NCBI RefSeq assembly: GCF_018326265.1
Contig: NZ_AP023360.1
Coordinates: 4,745,501-4,809,500, forward strand
Source of the DNA: Catellatospora sp. IY07-71
GTDB lineage: Bacteria > Actinomycetota > Actinomycetes > Mycobacteriales > Micromonosporaceae
DNA: 64,000 nt
Direction of reading: 5' to 3'
Part shown: positions 40,545 through 49,382 of the stretch, piece by piece
Position numbering within the stretch: position 1 is the first letter of the stretch
Layout: each line of letters starts with the position of its first letter
Program-made: the position numbers and the translations under genes
The notes under the pieces: model-generated
What the model was told of the DNA's origin: nothing
The model's database searches: none
What the model saw: only the letters and a program-made list of their open reading frames with translations

Positions 40545-43500
40545 CAGATGTTCCTACAGTTCTCTCGCACGAACCTGCTGAACGAGGGGGGCAGCGGGTC
40601 CGGCGGCCCCGACCACTCACCCGTCTTGAGGTCCCAGCTGACCATGTTGTATGAGATCGCCGGTTTCACCTCGCCGACTCCGAAGGAGACACCGAACTCC
40701 CAACCCCAGCCTACCCAGTCACCCTTGTGATCGACCTTGGGCTTGACGCCGAAGCACGGACCCACGATGTCCGCACCGCACGCATCGGCGCCGACCGGAC
40801 CCTGTTCTTCGACGAGCAGCGTGTTCCAGACGATGGCACCGCCCCAGCCGGGCAGCGGACCCAGCCCGGGGACGAACTGCACCACGCCGTGCTGGAACTC
40901 GATGTCCATGCAGATGCCGCCACAGTAGCCGACGGAGAACTCGATGTGCTTGTAGCCCTTCTTCAGCCACCCCTCGAGGTCGTTGAAGCACCGCTCCGGG
41001 TCAGGGAAGGCGTTGCAGTCGAACGGTTTGCCGCCTGCGGAGTCCAGCGCGCGCCTCAGCCCGTCCTCCAGCGCGCGGCAGTGCGCGGGCGAGAGGAAGT
41101 CCTGGCAGCCGACCTCCATCATGTGATCGAAGTCGCGGAACCCGAGATCCTGCGCGTGAAGATCAAGGGTGCCCTTGATGACGTCCTTGATCGTCGGCTT
41201 CTTCGGGCTCGTGCTCCCGCCGCCGGTCTTCTTGCCCGCCCCGCTCGGCGGGGGAACATAGTTCTGCTTGATGCTCGGGTCAGCGCAGTCACCGTAGTCG
41301 CATCGGGTGCGGCCGCTCGGGTCACTGTGGACGACGGGGCTGTTGCCCGCGTACGAATATCCGTTGAGCTGCTGGGGATCCGTCATCACCAGCAGTGGGT
41401 CCACGGTGACGAACCGGCCGGTCCCGGCGTCGTAGTCACGTGCGCCGAGGTGGATGAGACCCGTGTTGTCGCTGGTGCCGCCGACGAAGCCCTTGTCGAG
41501 GCCGGTCGGCCAGGTCCCGGTGACGCCGCCGCGCGGATTGCCGTAGGGATCCTGGCGCTTGACCGACACCGCCTGGCTGCCGGTGGCGTTGACCGTGATG
41601 GTGGTGGTGTTCTGCCGGTCGGCGACCATCCAGGTCAGTTTCTCGACACCGGCGGCGCTGCTGCTGCGGGTGGCGATGTTCCGCCCCGCCCATGCGTAGT
41701 AACGCACGCAGGAGATCACGGCGGTGCCGTCCGGGTTGACCCGCAGCTCCTGCCCCGGCAGGTAGAGAGTCTTCCCGGTCGGGTCCTTGCGGATCAGCCG
41801 GTTTCCGTCGGCGTCGTAGATGAAACTGGTGGTGCCGGTGCTGTCGACGCTCTGCTGCAGGCGCCCCTCCGCATCCCACGTCAGCGTCTGGCTGCCCGAC
41901 CCCGAGGTGCAGTTGTTCAGGGCCGTGCCGGCTGGACGGCAGCGGGTGTTGCCCGCCGTGTCGTAGGTGTAGCTGCCCGTCGTCACGTCGGCGGCGTCCG
42001 TGGTGCGGGTCAGCGCGTGCGGGCGGGCGGCTGTCGCCGCGGGGTAGACGTGCTTCGTGGTGACCGTGCCGGCGCTGGTCCGCCGGATCTGCCTGGTGCG
42101 GTTGCCTGCCGAGTCGACCGTCCAGCTGAGCCAGTATTTCTCCACCCCGCCGACCGAGGAGAAGGCGGTCGGCACGGCACCGCAGTCGCCCGAGGCCAGC
42201 GTCCACGCCTCCAGCAGGCGACGTTGCTGGTCATGGTCGAAGCATTGCGTCTCCACCCCGGCCACTGCCGAGGTCTCCTTCAGCTGGGTCACCCCTCCGG
42301 CGTCGTCGTACCCGATGTACAGGTCGGAGACGGTCGTCGGCGCGGTGTCGCGGGTCGTCCAGACCCGGTTCATCCGCCTGGTCTGACTGTCGTAGTACTG
42401 CCCGATCTGGAGCTGCGGATTGGCCGTCTGGTCACGGAGGGTGATGACACCGACCTCGCCGTGCTCGGTGTATCCGGTGCCGGTCACCAGCCAGCTCGTC
42501 GTGCCGGTGCCGAGCGTCTGCGGCATTCCGGCGCTGCTGTACGTGGTGGTCTGCGTCTCCCAGCCGAGGTTGTAGCCCGTCGGGCTGCCGATGGCCGGCA
42601 GCCGCTGTGTCGCCGGCGAGCCGTCCGCCCGGTAGCTGAAATCGTACTGGTAGGAGCCCGCCAGACCGGTTTCGGTGCTGGGAATCGTCACGATCTGCTG
42701 GGAGATGGTGCCGAAGGGTGAGATCGCCGTGACCGCCGACGTGTAGGCCGCGCCCGCCTCACCGCCGACGTACCGCGTCGACGAGGTGAGCATGCCCTTG
42801 GCGTTGGACAGCTGGTCGTAGTCCCACTTCGCCAGCCGGTTGGCCGGGGTGACGGAACCGTGGTAAAGACCTGTCTTGCGGCCCTGCTGGTCGTAGGTGT
42901 ACCGAAGCGTCACGGCAGGCGTCCGGCCGTCGGTGACGGATTCGGGCCGGCCGGCGTTGTCGTACGTCGTCGCGGTGATCCCCTTGTCGGGGTCCGTCGA
43001 CTTGGTCTGCCGGCCCAGCAGATCGTACTCGAACTCCCACTTGCTCTGGGCCTGATTGACGATCCTGGTCAGGTGGTCCCTGCCGTCGTAAGTGTAGACG
43101 GTCTTGTCGTAGGACGAGGCCGCCGTGGTTCCGTGGTGCTGCCAGAGTTCGGCGGTCCGGCCGAGCGCGTCGACCACCGTCGAGGTCACGGTGCCGCCGT
43201 CGGGCGGGGTGACCTCGGTTCGGTCCACCGACGGGTAACGGGTCGACGTCCGCCACTGCTCGACCAGCTTCGAGTAGCGGATCTGCTCGGCCGGACGGCC
43301 CGCGCCGTCGAACACCGTCCGGTTCCAGATCTCGATGTTGTCCTGGTCGTCCGCCGGGTGCGGGGAGAAGACGGCCGACGGCGCCGCGCTCACCGGGTAT
43401 GGGCCGAAAGTACGCCAGGCCCGGCCGGCGCTGTCGTAGAACGTGTCGCTGACCATCGCGCCGGACGTGCCGTCCTTCTTGACGGCCTGGGTCTGGCGCG

Positions 43501-46500
43501 GCCGGGACAGCCCGTCGTAGAACTGGTACGAGCTGACCAGCACCCCGGTCGGGCTGAGCGCCTTCGTCTCGATGAACGACGGCGCCGTGTTCGAGATGCC
43601 GTAAACGAACCACGAGCTGGGTGTGTTCGGGTAGAGCGACTTCAGGCGACCCGGCCGCCACACCTTCTCCACTCGGCCGAGCGCGTCGTAGGTGACATCG
43701 GTGCGGCGGCTGTTGGTGACCTCCACCACGGCTGTCGTCACGCCCCACGCCGGATGGATGCTCTTAGTGGTGGTGGTCAGGCCGAACGGGCTGGTCACCG
43801 TGGTGGAGGTGACCGGCGCATCCGCGGCCGGGAGGTATCCGGTGGTCGTCTGCTTTCCGTCGACGTCCCACGTGTCGGTGAGCCGGCCGTAATCGTCGTA
43901 CGCCGACCTCGTGGTGGTGAGCGGGACGAAGGCGTTGTTCACCCAGTCCTTCATGGCCTCGACCCGAGTCGGCTCGCCGACGGTGGGCACGGCACCCCAG
44001 GCTTGGTCGTCGTACGAGGTCCGCACCTCCCCGACGATCTCGACCTTGGTGAAGGCGCGCCCGGTGGTGAGCGCGTCAGCGCAGGTCAGCGCCCAGGTGC
44101 GGGTCCGGTGTGGCGTGTTCATCAGATGGAGATTGGAGTTGCGCAGGTACGAGATCGCGGTGCACTGCTCGTCGCCGGTCTTCGACAGGTCGCCGTGCCG
44201 GGTGACCTCGACCGCCATACCCAGGCTGTCGTACTTCGTCTGCGTGCGGGTGACCCGGTCGCTGACCGGCTGCGTGTCGCGTCTGCCCCAGGTCCACTCG
44301 TCGGAGACGTCGACGAAACGGGCGTACAGCGTCTGCCCGTCGATGGTGCGTGACGCCGTCGCCGGGTCCGAGCGCCACGGCTTGCTCACCGTGCCGGAGA
44401 TCGGGTTTCCGGTGGGCGAGTCGTACTGCGCCGACTCCAGCGGCATACCGGCGAACTCGTCGTGGTCGTAAATCGTCTCCGCCGGGTAGGTGGCGGCGAT
44501 CAGCCCCTTGCCGTCCGTGAGGGTGACCGTGTCGGTGCCGCCCGACGGACCGGCCTTGTCCCCGTGCATACCCCGGAAGTAGCTGGTGTCCGTGCGGGTC
44601 TGGTCCGCGCCCTCGCCGACGTAGGTGCGCACGGTGGCGTAGCCGCGCCACTGGTTCCAGGTTCGGTACTTGTCCTTGGTGAAGGCGTCGTCCTCGGTGT
44701 AGCGCCAGGCGGCGCCGCCGACGTAGTCGTACCGGGTCACCTTCGACGACGACGCGGCTGCGCCGGTGAGCACGCCGTCGGTCTCGGCGACCTTCTCCAC
44801 CACGTACTTGTGGAACCAGTCGGTGATCTCCTGACCGGGCGTGCCGCCCAGGTCCGGCGGTGCCCATCGCACCGGGTAGCAGCGCTTGACGTTGGTGTGC
44901 GCGGTCGGCAGGGCGCCCGCGACGCACTCCGTCGCCTTGTAGGTGACGGAGACGACGCCACCGGTCTCGTTGGTGATCGCCGACATCCGCGCCCAGTTCA
45001 TCGGGCGCAGCCCGTTCTTGAGCGCTGTGTCCACCCGGTTGGCCAGCATCACCGGATCGAACTTCACCACCGGCATCGCGGCCGGCGTGGTGCCCTCGAC
45101 CAGGCCGGTGCGCTGGATCTTCTCCAGCCACATGCCCGCCCGGGTGCCATCGCCCGGGTCCGGGTAGCTGTGCGTCAGCGTCCACTGCTCAACGGGCTTG
45201 TGCTGGGTGGTGGCGGTGTCCCAGATCTGCGTGGTGACCTGGCTCAGCCGGCGGGTGGACCAGTAGGTGGGCGAGTGGTCGTCACAGGGGGAGCTGGTGC
45301 AGGACAGGTCCCAGGGTGTGTCCGACCAGTTGTCGCCGTGGTTGGTGCAATTGCTCAGGCACCGGTCACCGGTGGCGAACTCGACCCGCATGGGTACCGG
45401 CTTGCTCGTGTAGACCGTGTCGGTCTTCACGTTGTTGACCAGCGTGCGCTGGTGCGTGCCGTAGTCGATGCGCTTGAGGTACGCGTCCCGCGTGTAGGTG
45501 TGCAGGTCGGTCTCGGACATGTTCATGCCGTACTTGTTGGTGTCCCGTCCCCACCACAGCGACATCGTGTTGCCGTGCGGGTCGACCACGTAGTCGAGGT
45601 TCCACCGGTACGCCTGCAGGCAGTCCGAGGCCAGGAAGGTGGTCGCGTGGCACGGGTCGGGCGAATGGTTGCCGAACACCGGCACGGTCTGCACCGAGTT
45701 CGTCTCCTCCTTGCCCGACGTCCAGCCCTGCAGGCGGTTCAGGCCGAAGAAGTACTTCGTGCCGTCGGTCGTGGTGACCACCCAGTGCTCACCGGCGTCA
45801 CCGGGGCTCGGCGAAGTGCCGGGCGCCGGGCCCTCGTCGCCGTTGGCCGCGCCGTATTTCAGCTCGACCTTCGACCCGTCCTCGCTGCGCCCGTGCCACA
45901 GCTTCTCGGTCGCGTTGTAGAACAGCTCCGTGGACCGGCCGTTGAGGGAAAGCGTGGCGTTGCTGCCCCGCCAGCACAGGTCACCGGTCTTCGTCGTGTT
46001 GTTCGGCGCTGGCGACCCGGTCATGTCCTCGCTGCACGAGATGTAGCGGCGCTCCACGTAGCCGGGCTCCCAGTCGAAGCCCTCGCCGACCCACGACGGC
46101 TGGTTGTTCGTGGCCGCCGTGCGTCCGTCGACCGCCTGCGAGGCGTAGTCGAAATTGACGTCGGGCGTGGGCCCACCCAGTGACGGAGGCATACGCAGCC
46201 CGTACGACCAGGAGAAGTTGCCGCTGCTGCCACCGGCCGACCAGGTCGACGACGCCACCAGCGAGGTGGCCGAGAAATCACCCGAGCCAGCGGCCGAATC
46301 GCTTCCTGCCGACAGCGCGATCATCGTGCCGCCGGCGGTGAGCGGCACCCGCGCGGTGAGCGTGTCCGCCGAGCGCGCGGTGGCGAGCGGCTGAGCGGCA
46401 CACTCCGGGCCCGCCGCGCATTCCGGCACCACCACCAGGCGGAGCCGGTCGGACCAGTCCGCGCCGTAGGCCGTCTTGAAGCCGGAGATGTCCAGCGACA

Positions 46501-47026
46501 TCTCCACCGAGCCCGTCGCTGCCGCGCCGACCGGCGCCAGCCGCACCAGCAGGTCACGGCCTGCCGCCACGGCCTGCTCCCGGTCGAGCACCCGGGCGCT
46601 CACGCGCATCGGGGACCCGGCCGTGCCGGCCGCCAGCCAGACCGGGGACGACCCGGCCCGCACCCGTGGTGCGGGTACCGGTAGCGGGCCGTCCACCTTG
46701 GCCTGCAGGCCGGACAAGCGCGTGCGAGCCGGGGCCAGTTCCACTGTGGCATCGCTCGCGGCGGGCCACCGCGGTGCCGCGGGCTGATGCCCGCGTACCG
46801 CGGTGCCGGCCCGTGCCTTGGCGACCGAGCCCGGTCCGACGGCCACATCGCGCAGCTTCTGCACCTGCTGGCTCACCGGCTTCTCCGGCGGCGCGGCCTG
46901 CGCCGGGATGGTGAGGCCGGAAACCGCCGTGGCGATCGTGCCGAGCATGACAATCGATGCACGCCGGGCGTGCCGCCAACCGGCGACCGGCTTGACGGGA
47001 TTCCTACCTGTCCACCGGGGTGTCAT
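40535..47026 (-). CDS. Secreted RHS/YD-repeat protein with cysteine-rich C-terminal region
   Basis: 2163-residue protein. It has a Sec signal (about 20-45, ending IPAQAAPP), an N-terminal domain with LRMPPSLGGPTPDVNFDYAS and GEGFDWEPGYVERRYISC as in other actinomycete RHS proteins, many YD repeats (YDxxGR) from about residue 900 on, and the RHS core end LNGYSYAGNSPVVHSDPSGR near residue 1905. The remaining 257 residues are different: a linker with PPP and GGGS tracts, then a domain with more than ten cysteines and Gly/Trp-rich strands (HIEFSVGYCGGICMDIEF, VGWGWEFGVSFGVG). By analogy this tip is a toxin or effector delivered by the YD shell. Start is ATG 47026; no strong ribosome-binding site. 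Confidence 0.88.
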   Translation of the reverse strand: MTPRWTGRNPVKPVAGWRHARRASIVMLGTIATAVSGLTIPAQAAPPEKPVSQQVQKLRDVAVGPGSVAKARAGTAVRGHQPAAPRWPAASDATVELAPARTRLSGLQAKVDGPLPVPAPRVRAGSSPVWLAAGTAGSPMRVSARVLDREQAVAAGRDLLVRLAPVGAAATGSVEMSLDISGFKTAYGADWSDRLRLVVVPECAAGPECAAQPLATARSADTLTARVPLTAGGTMIALSAGSDSAAGSGDFSATSLVASSTWSAGGSSGNFSWSYGLRMPPSLGGPTPDVNFDYASQAVDGRTAATNNQPSWVGEGFDWEPGYVERRYISCSEDMTGSPAPNNTTKTGDLCWRGSNATLSLNGRSTELFYNATEKLWHGRSEDGSKVELKYGAANGDEGPAPGTSPSPGDAGEHWVVTTTDGTKYFFGLNRLQGWTSGKEETNSVQTVPVFGNHSPDPCHATTFLASDCLQAYRWNLDYVVDPHGNTMSLWWGRDTNKYGMNMSETDLHTYTRDAYLKRIDYGTHQRTLVNNVKTDTVYTSKPVPMRVEFATGDRCLSNCTNHGDNWSDTPWDLSCTSSPCDDHSPTYWSTRRLSQVTTQIWDTATTQHKPVEQWTLTHSYPDPGDGTRAGMWLEKIQRTGLVEGTTPAAMPVVKFDPVMLANRVDTALKNGLRPMNWARMSAITNETGGVVSVTYKATECVAGALPTAHTNVKRCYPVRWAPPDLGGTPGQEITDWFHKYVVEKVAETDGVLTGAAASSSKVTRYDYVGGAAWRYTEDDAFTKDKYRTWNQWRGYATVRTYVGEGADQTRTDTSYFRGMHGDKAGPSGGTDTVTLTDGKGLIAATYPAETIYDHDEFAGMPLESAQYDSPTGNPISGTVSKPWRSDPATASRTIDGQTLYARFVDVSDEWTWGRRDTQPVSDRVTRTQTKYDSLGMAVEVTRHGDLSKTGDEQCTAISYLRNSNLHLMNTPHRTRTWALTCADALTTGRAFTKVEIVGEVRTSYDDQAWGAVPTVGEPTRVEAMKDWVNNAFVPLTTTRSAYDDYGRLTDTWDVDGKQTTTGYLPAADAPVTSTTVTSPFGLTTTTKSIHPAWGVTTAVVEVTNSRRTDVTYDALGRVEKVWRPGRLKSLYPNTPSSWFVYGISNTAPSFIETKALSPTGVLVSSYQFYDGLSRPRQTQAVKKDGTSGAMVSDTFYDSAGRAWRTFGPYPVSAAPSAVFSPHPADDQDNIEIWNRTVFDGAGRPAEQIRYSKLVEQWRTSTRYPSVDRTEVTPPDGGTVTSTVVDALGRTAELWQHHGTTAASSYDKTVYTYDGRDHLTRIVNQAQSKWEFEYDLLGRQTKSTDPDKGITATTYDNAGRPESVTDGRTPAVTLRYTYDQQGRKTGLYHGSVTPANRLAKWDYDQLSNAKGMLTSSTRYVGGEAGAAYTSAVTAISPFGTISQQIVTIPSTETGLAGSYQYDFSYRADGSPATQRLPAIGSPTGYNLGWETQTTTYSSAGMPQTLGTGTTSWLVTGTGYTEHGEVGVITLRDQTANPQLQIGQYYDSQTRRMNRVWTTRDTAPTTVSDLYIGYDDAGGVTQLKETSAVAGVETQCFDHDQQRRLLEAWTLASGDCGAVPTAFSSVGGVEKYWLSWTVDSAGNRTRQIRRTSAGTVTTKHVYPAATAARPHALTRTTDAADVTTGSYTYDTAGNTRCRPAGTALNNCTSGSGSQTLTWDAEGRLQQSVDSTGTTSFIYDADGNRLIRKDPTGKTLYLPGQELRVNPDGTAVISCVRYYAWAGRNIATRSSSAAGVEKLTWMVADRQNTTTITVNATGSQAVSVKRQDPYGNPRGGVTGTWPTGLDKGFVGGTSDNTGLIHLGARDYDAGTGRFVTVDPLLVMTDPQQLNGYSYAGNSPVVHSDPSGRTRCDYGDCADPSIKQNYVPPPSGAGKKTGGGSTSPKKPTIKDVIKGTLDLHAQDLGFRDFDHMMEVGCQDFLSPAHCRALEDGLRRALDSAGGKPFDCNAFPDPERCFNDLEGWLKKGYKHIEFSVGYCGGICMDIEFQHGVVQFVPGLGPLPGWGGAIVWNTLLVEEQGPVGADACGADIVGPCFGVKPKVDHKGDWVGWGWEFGVSFGVGEVKPAISYNMVSWDLKTGEWSGPPDPLPPSFSRFVRENCRNIWWC

Positions 47027-47432
47027 CGGACACCATCCGGCGACTCGAACTCATCGCGCCTGCCGATCCGGCCCGAAGCCGAACCCTCGAGATTGACCGC
47101 CATGGCCCCCGCTCCCTTGGATCACCTGGAAGCGGGACGCTAATGGAGACCACGGTGAGTCGCTGTCCCCTCAAAGTCGTCTATATCGGTGCTGGCTTCC
47201 GCGCGATGGGTGATGCGGTGCGCGGCCGGTCGGGCATCAACAGGGATGACTACTTGAGATGATCTCTGCGGAGGGCCACGGGCGCATCGAATGGATCTCC
47301 TGTGAGATGGGTCACAGCTAGGCTGTATCGTGCGGGATCGATATCAAATAGCCGACATTGACCGACTCGAGTGCGCATTGGTTAAGAAGGGCACCTTCTT
47401 CTACGCATAGCGTTAAGAAGGTGCCCTTCCTT
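47027..47432. other. 406-bp non-coding region upstream of the RHS gene
   Basis: It holds the RHS promoter region on the minus strand and, at 47384-47431, a hairpin related to that at 6334. TGTGAGATGGGTCACA (47300-47315) has 5-bp inverted arms but a non-palindromic centre. The region is less GC-rich than the rest, for example ATCGATATCAAATAG at 47337-47351. No ORF with coding character was seen. Confidence 0.6.
47384..47431. terminator. Hairpin with the same arms as 6334-6381, after an ABC exporter gene
   Basis: AAGAAGGGCACCTTCTT (47384-47400) and 47415-47431 pair at 16 of 17 positions, with a 14-nt loop unlike that of the other copy. It ends two bases before the stop codon of the ABC gene on the minus strand and should terminate it. 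Confidence 0.75.
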
Positions 47433-49382
47433 TCAGGCGGGGGTGCCGGCGAACTGGGCTTCGTAGAGGCGGGCGTAGGCGCCGCCGGCGGCGAGCAGTT
47501 TGTCGTGGGAGCCGTGCTCGACGATGTCGCCGTGCTCCATGACGAGGATGACGTCGGCGTTGCGGATGGTGGACAGGCGGTGGGCGATGACGAAGCTGGT
47601 CCGGCCGGCGCGCAGCGAGTTGAGCGCCTGCTGGATCAGGGCCTCGGTGCGCGTGTCCACCGAGCTGGTGGCCTCGTCGAGGATGAGGATGCTCGGCTCG
47701 GCGAGGAACGCCCGCGCGATCGTGATCAGCTGGCGCTCGCCGGCGCTGAGGTTGGTGCCGTCTTCGTCGAGCACGGTCTCGTAGCCGTCGGGCAGGGTGC
47801 GCACGAACCGGTCCACGTGCGCGGCCTTGGCCGCTTCGACGATCTGCTCGCGGGTGGCGCCGTCGGCGCCGTAGGCGATGTTGTCGGCGATGGTGCCGCC
47901 GAACAGCCAGGTGTCCTGCAGCACCATACCGGTCTTGGCGCGCAGCTCCTCGCGGTGCAGTGACGCGATGTCGACGCCGTCGAGGGTGATCCGGCCGCCC
48001 TTGACCTCGTAGAACCGCATCAGCAGGTTGACCAGGGTGGTCTTGCCCGCGCCGGTGGGGCCGACGATGGCCACGGTGTGGCCGGGTTCCACGGTCAGCG
48101 ACAGATCCGTGATCAGCGGCTTGTCGTCGGTGTACGAGAACGCCACGTGCTCGAAGCGCACCTCGCCGCGCACGGTCGGCAGCCGCGGCGCGTCCACCGG
48201 CTCCGGGCTCTGCTCACCGGCGTCGAGCAGCTCGAACACCCGCTCGGCGGAGGCGACGCCGGACTGCACCAGGTTCGCCATCGCGGCGACCTGGCTCAGC
48301 GGCTGGCTGAACTGGCGCGAGTACTGGATGAACGCCTGCACGTCGCCCAGCGACAGCGCCCCGGACGCCACGCGCAGCGCGCCGACGACCGACACCAGCA
48401 CGTAGTTCAGGTTGCCGATGAAGAACATGGCGGGCTGGATCATGCCGGAGATGAACTGCGCCTTGAAGCTGCTGGTGTACAGCGCCTCGTTGTGCTCGCG
48501 GAACGTCGCCGCGGCCTCCTCCTGGCGGCCGAACACCTTCACCAGCGAGTGGCCGGTGAACATCTCCTCGATGTGCGCGTTGAGCCGGCCGGTGGCCGCC
48601 CACTGGCCGATGAACTGCGGCTGCGCCTTCTTGCCGATGCGCATGGTGACCCACACCGACACCGGCACGGTGACCAGCGCGATCAGGGCGAGCAGCGGCG
48701 AGATCCAGAACATCATGGCCAGTACGCCGACGATGGTCAGCACCGAGTTCATCAGCTGGCTGAGCGACTGCTGCATGGTCTGCGCGACGTTGTCGATGTC
48801 GTTGGTGGCCCGGCTGAGCACCTCGCCGCGCTGCTGGCCGTCGAAGTAACTCAGCGGCAGCCGGGACAGCTTCAGCTCGACCTGCTCGCGCAGCGCGTAG
48901 ACGGCCCGCTGCACGACGGTGGTGATGAGCCGGAACTGGAACAGCGAGAACGCCGACGCGGCCAGGTACACCACGAGCGCGAACAGCAGCACGTTGCCCA
49001 GGGCGGTGAAGCCGACGCCCTGGCCGGGGTGCAGATCCATCGCGGAGAGCATGTCGGCGAGGGTGTCGTTGCCGTCGGCCCGTACGGCGGCGACGGCCTG
49101 CTCCTTGGTCACGCCCGCCGGCATGGAGCCGCTGACGATGCCGGTGAACAGGATGTCGGTGGCGTGCCCGAGGATGCGCGGGCCGACCACGGACAGGCCG
49201 ACGCCGGTGATGCCGAGCACGACCGCGATCCAGACCAGCCCCCGGTGGGGGTTGAGCAGGCGCAGCAGGCGGCGGCTGGACTCCTTGAAGTTGAGCGACT
49301 TGGCCTGCGGCGGCCCAGCCATCATCGCGCCGGGACCGAACCTGGGGCCGCCGCCTTCGCGGCGCTGAGCGGGGGCGGTCAC
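47433..49382 (-). CDS. Heterodimeric ABC exporter subunit with consensus ATP site
   Basis: 649-residue half-exporter: six-helix membrane domain (about 50-360) and an NBD with Walker A GPTGAGKTT, signature LSAGERQL and Walker B ILILDEATSSVD with a normal catalytic Glu. An extracellular loop between TM1 and TM2 is long (TKEQAVAAVRADGNDTLADM). GTG 49382 overlaps the stop of the upstream ABC gene (GTGA); the open frame upstream of it to 50204 is an arginine-rich shadow. It pairs with the product of 49379-51112. Confidence 0.9.
   Translation of the reverse strand: MTAPAQRREGGGPRFGPGAMMAGPPQAKSLNFKESSRRLLRLLNPHRGLVWIAVVLGITGVGLSVVGPRILGHATDILFTGIVSGSMPAGVTKEQAVAAVRADGNDTLADMLSAMDLHPGQGVGFTALGNVLLFALVVYLAASAFSLFQFRLITTVVQRAVYALREQVELKLSRLPLSYFDGQQRGEVLSRATNDIDNVAQTMQQSLSQLMNSVLTIVGVLAMMFWISPLLALIALVTVPVSVWVTMRIGKKAQPQFIGQWAATGRLNAHIEEMFTGHSLVKVFGRQEEAAATFREHNEALYTSSFKAQFISGMIQPAMFFIGNLNYVLVSVVGALRVASGALSLGDVQAFIQYSRQFSQPLSQVAAMANLVQSGVASAERVFELLDAGEQSPEPVDAPRLPTVRGEVRFEHVAFSYTDDKPLITDLSLTVEPGHTVAIVGPTGAGKTTLVNLLMRFYEVKGGRITLDGVDIASLHREELRAKTGMVLQDTWLFGGTIADNIAYGADGATREQIVEAAKAAHVDRFVRTLPDGYETVLDEDGTNLSAGERQLITIARAFLAEPSILILDEATSSVDTRTEALIQQALNSLRAGRTSFVIAHRLSTIRNADVILVMEHGDIVEHGSHDKLLAAGGAYARLYEAQFAGTPA

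Noticed and set aside
47300-47315. TGTGAGATGGGTCACA as another LacI operator
   Set aside because: Only the five outer bases on each side pair and the centre is not related to the CG-centred sites at the sugar genes; it lies upstream of an RHS gene.
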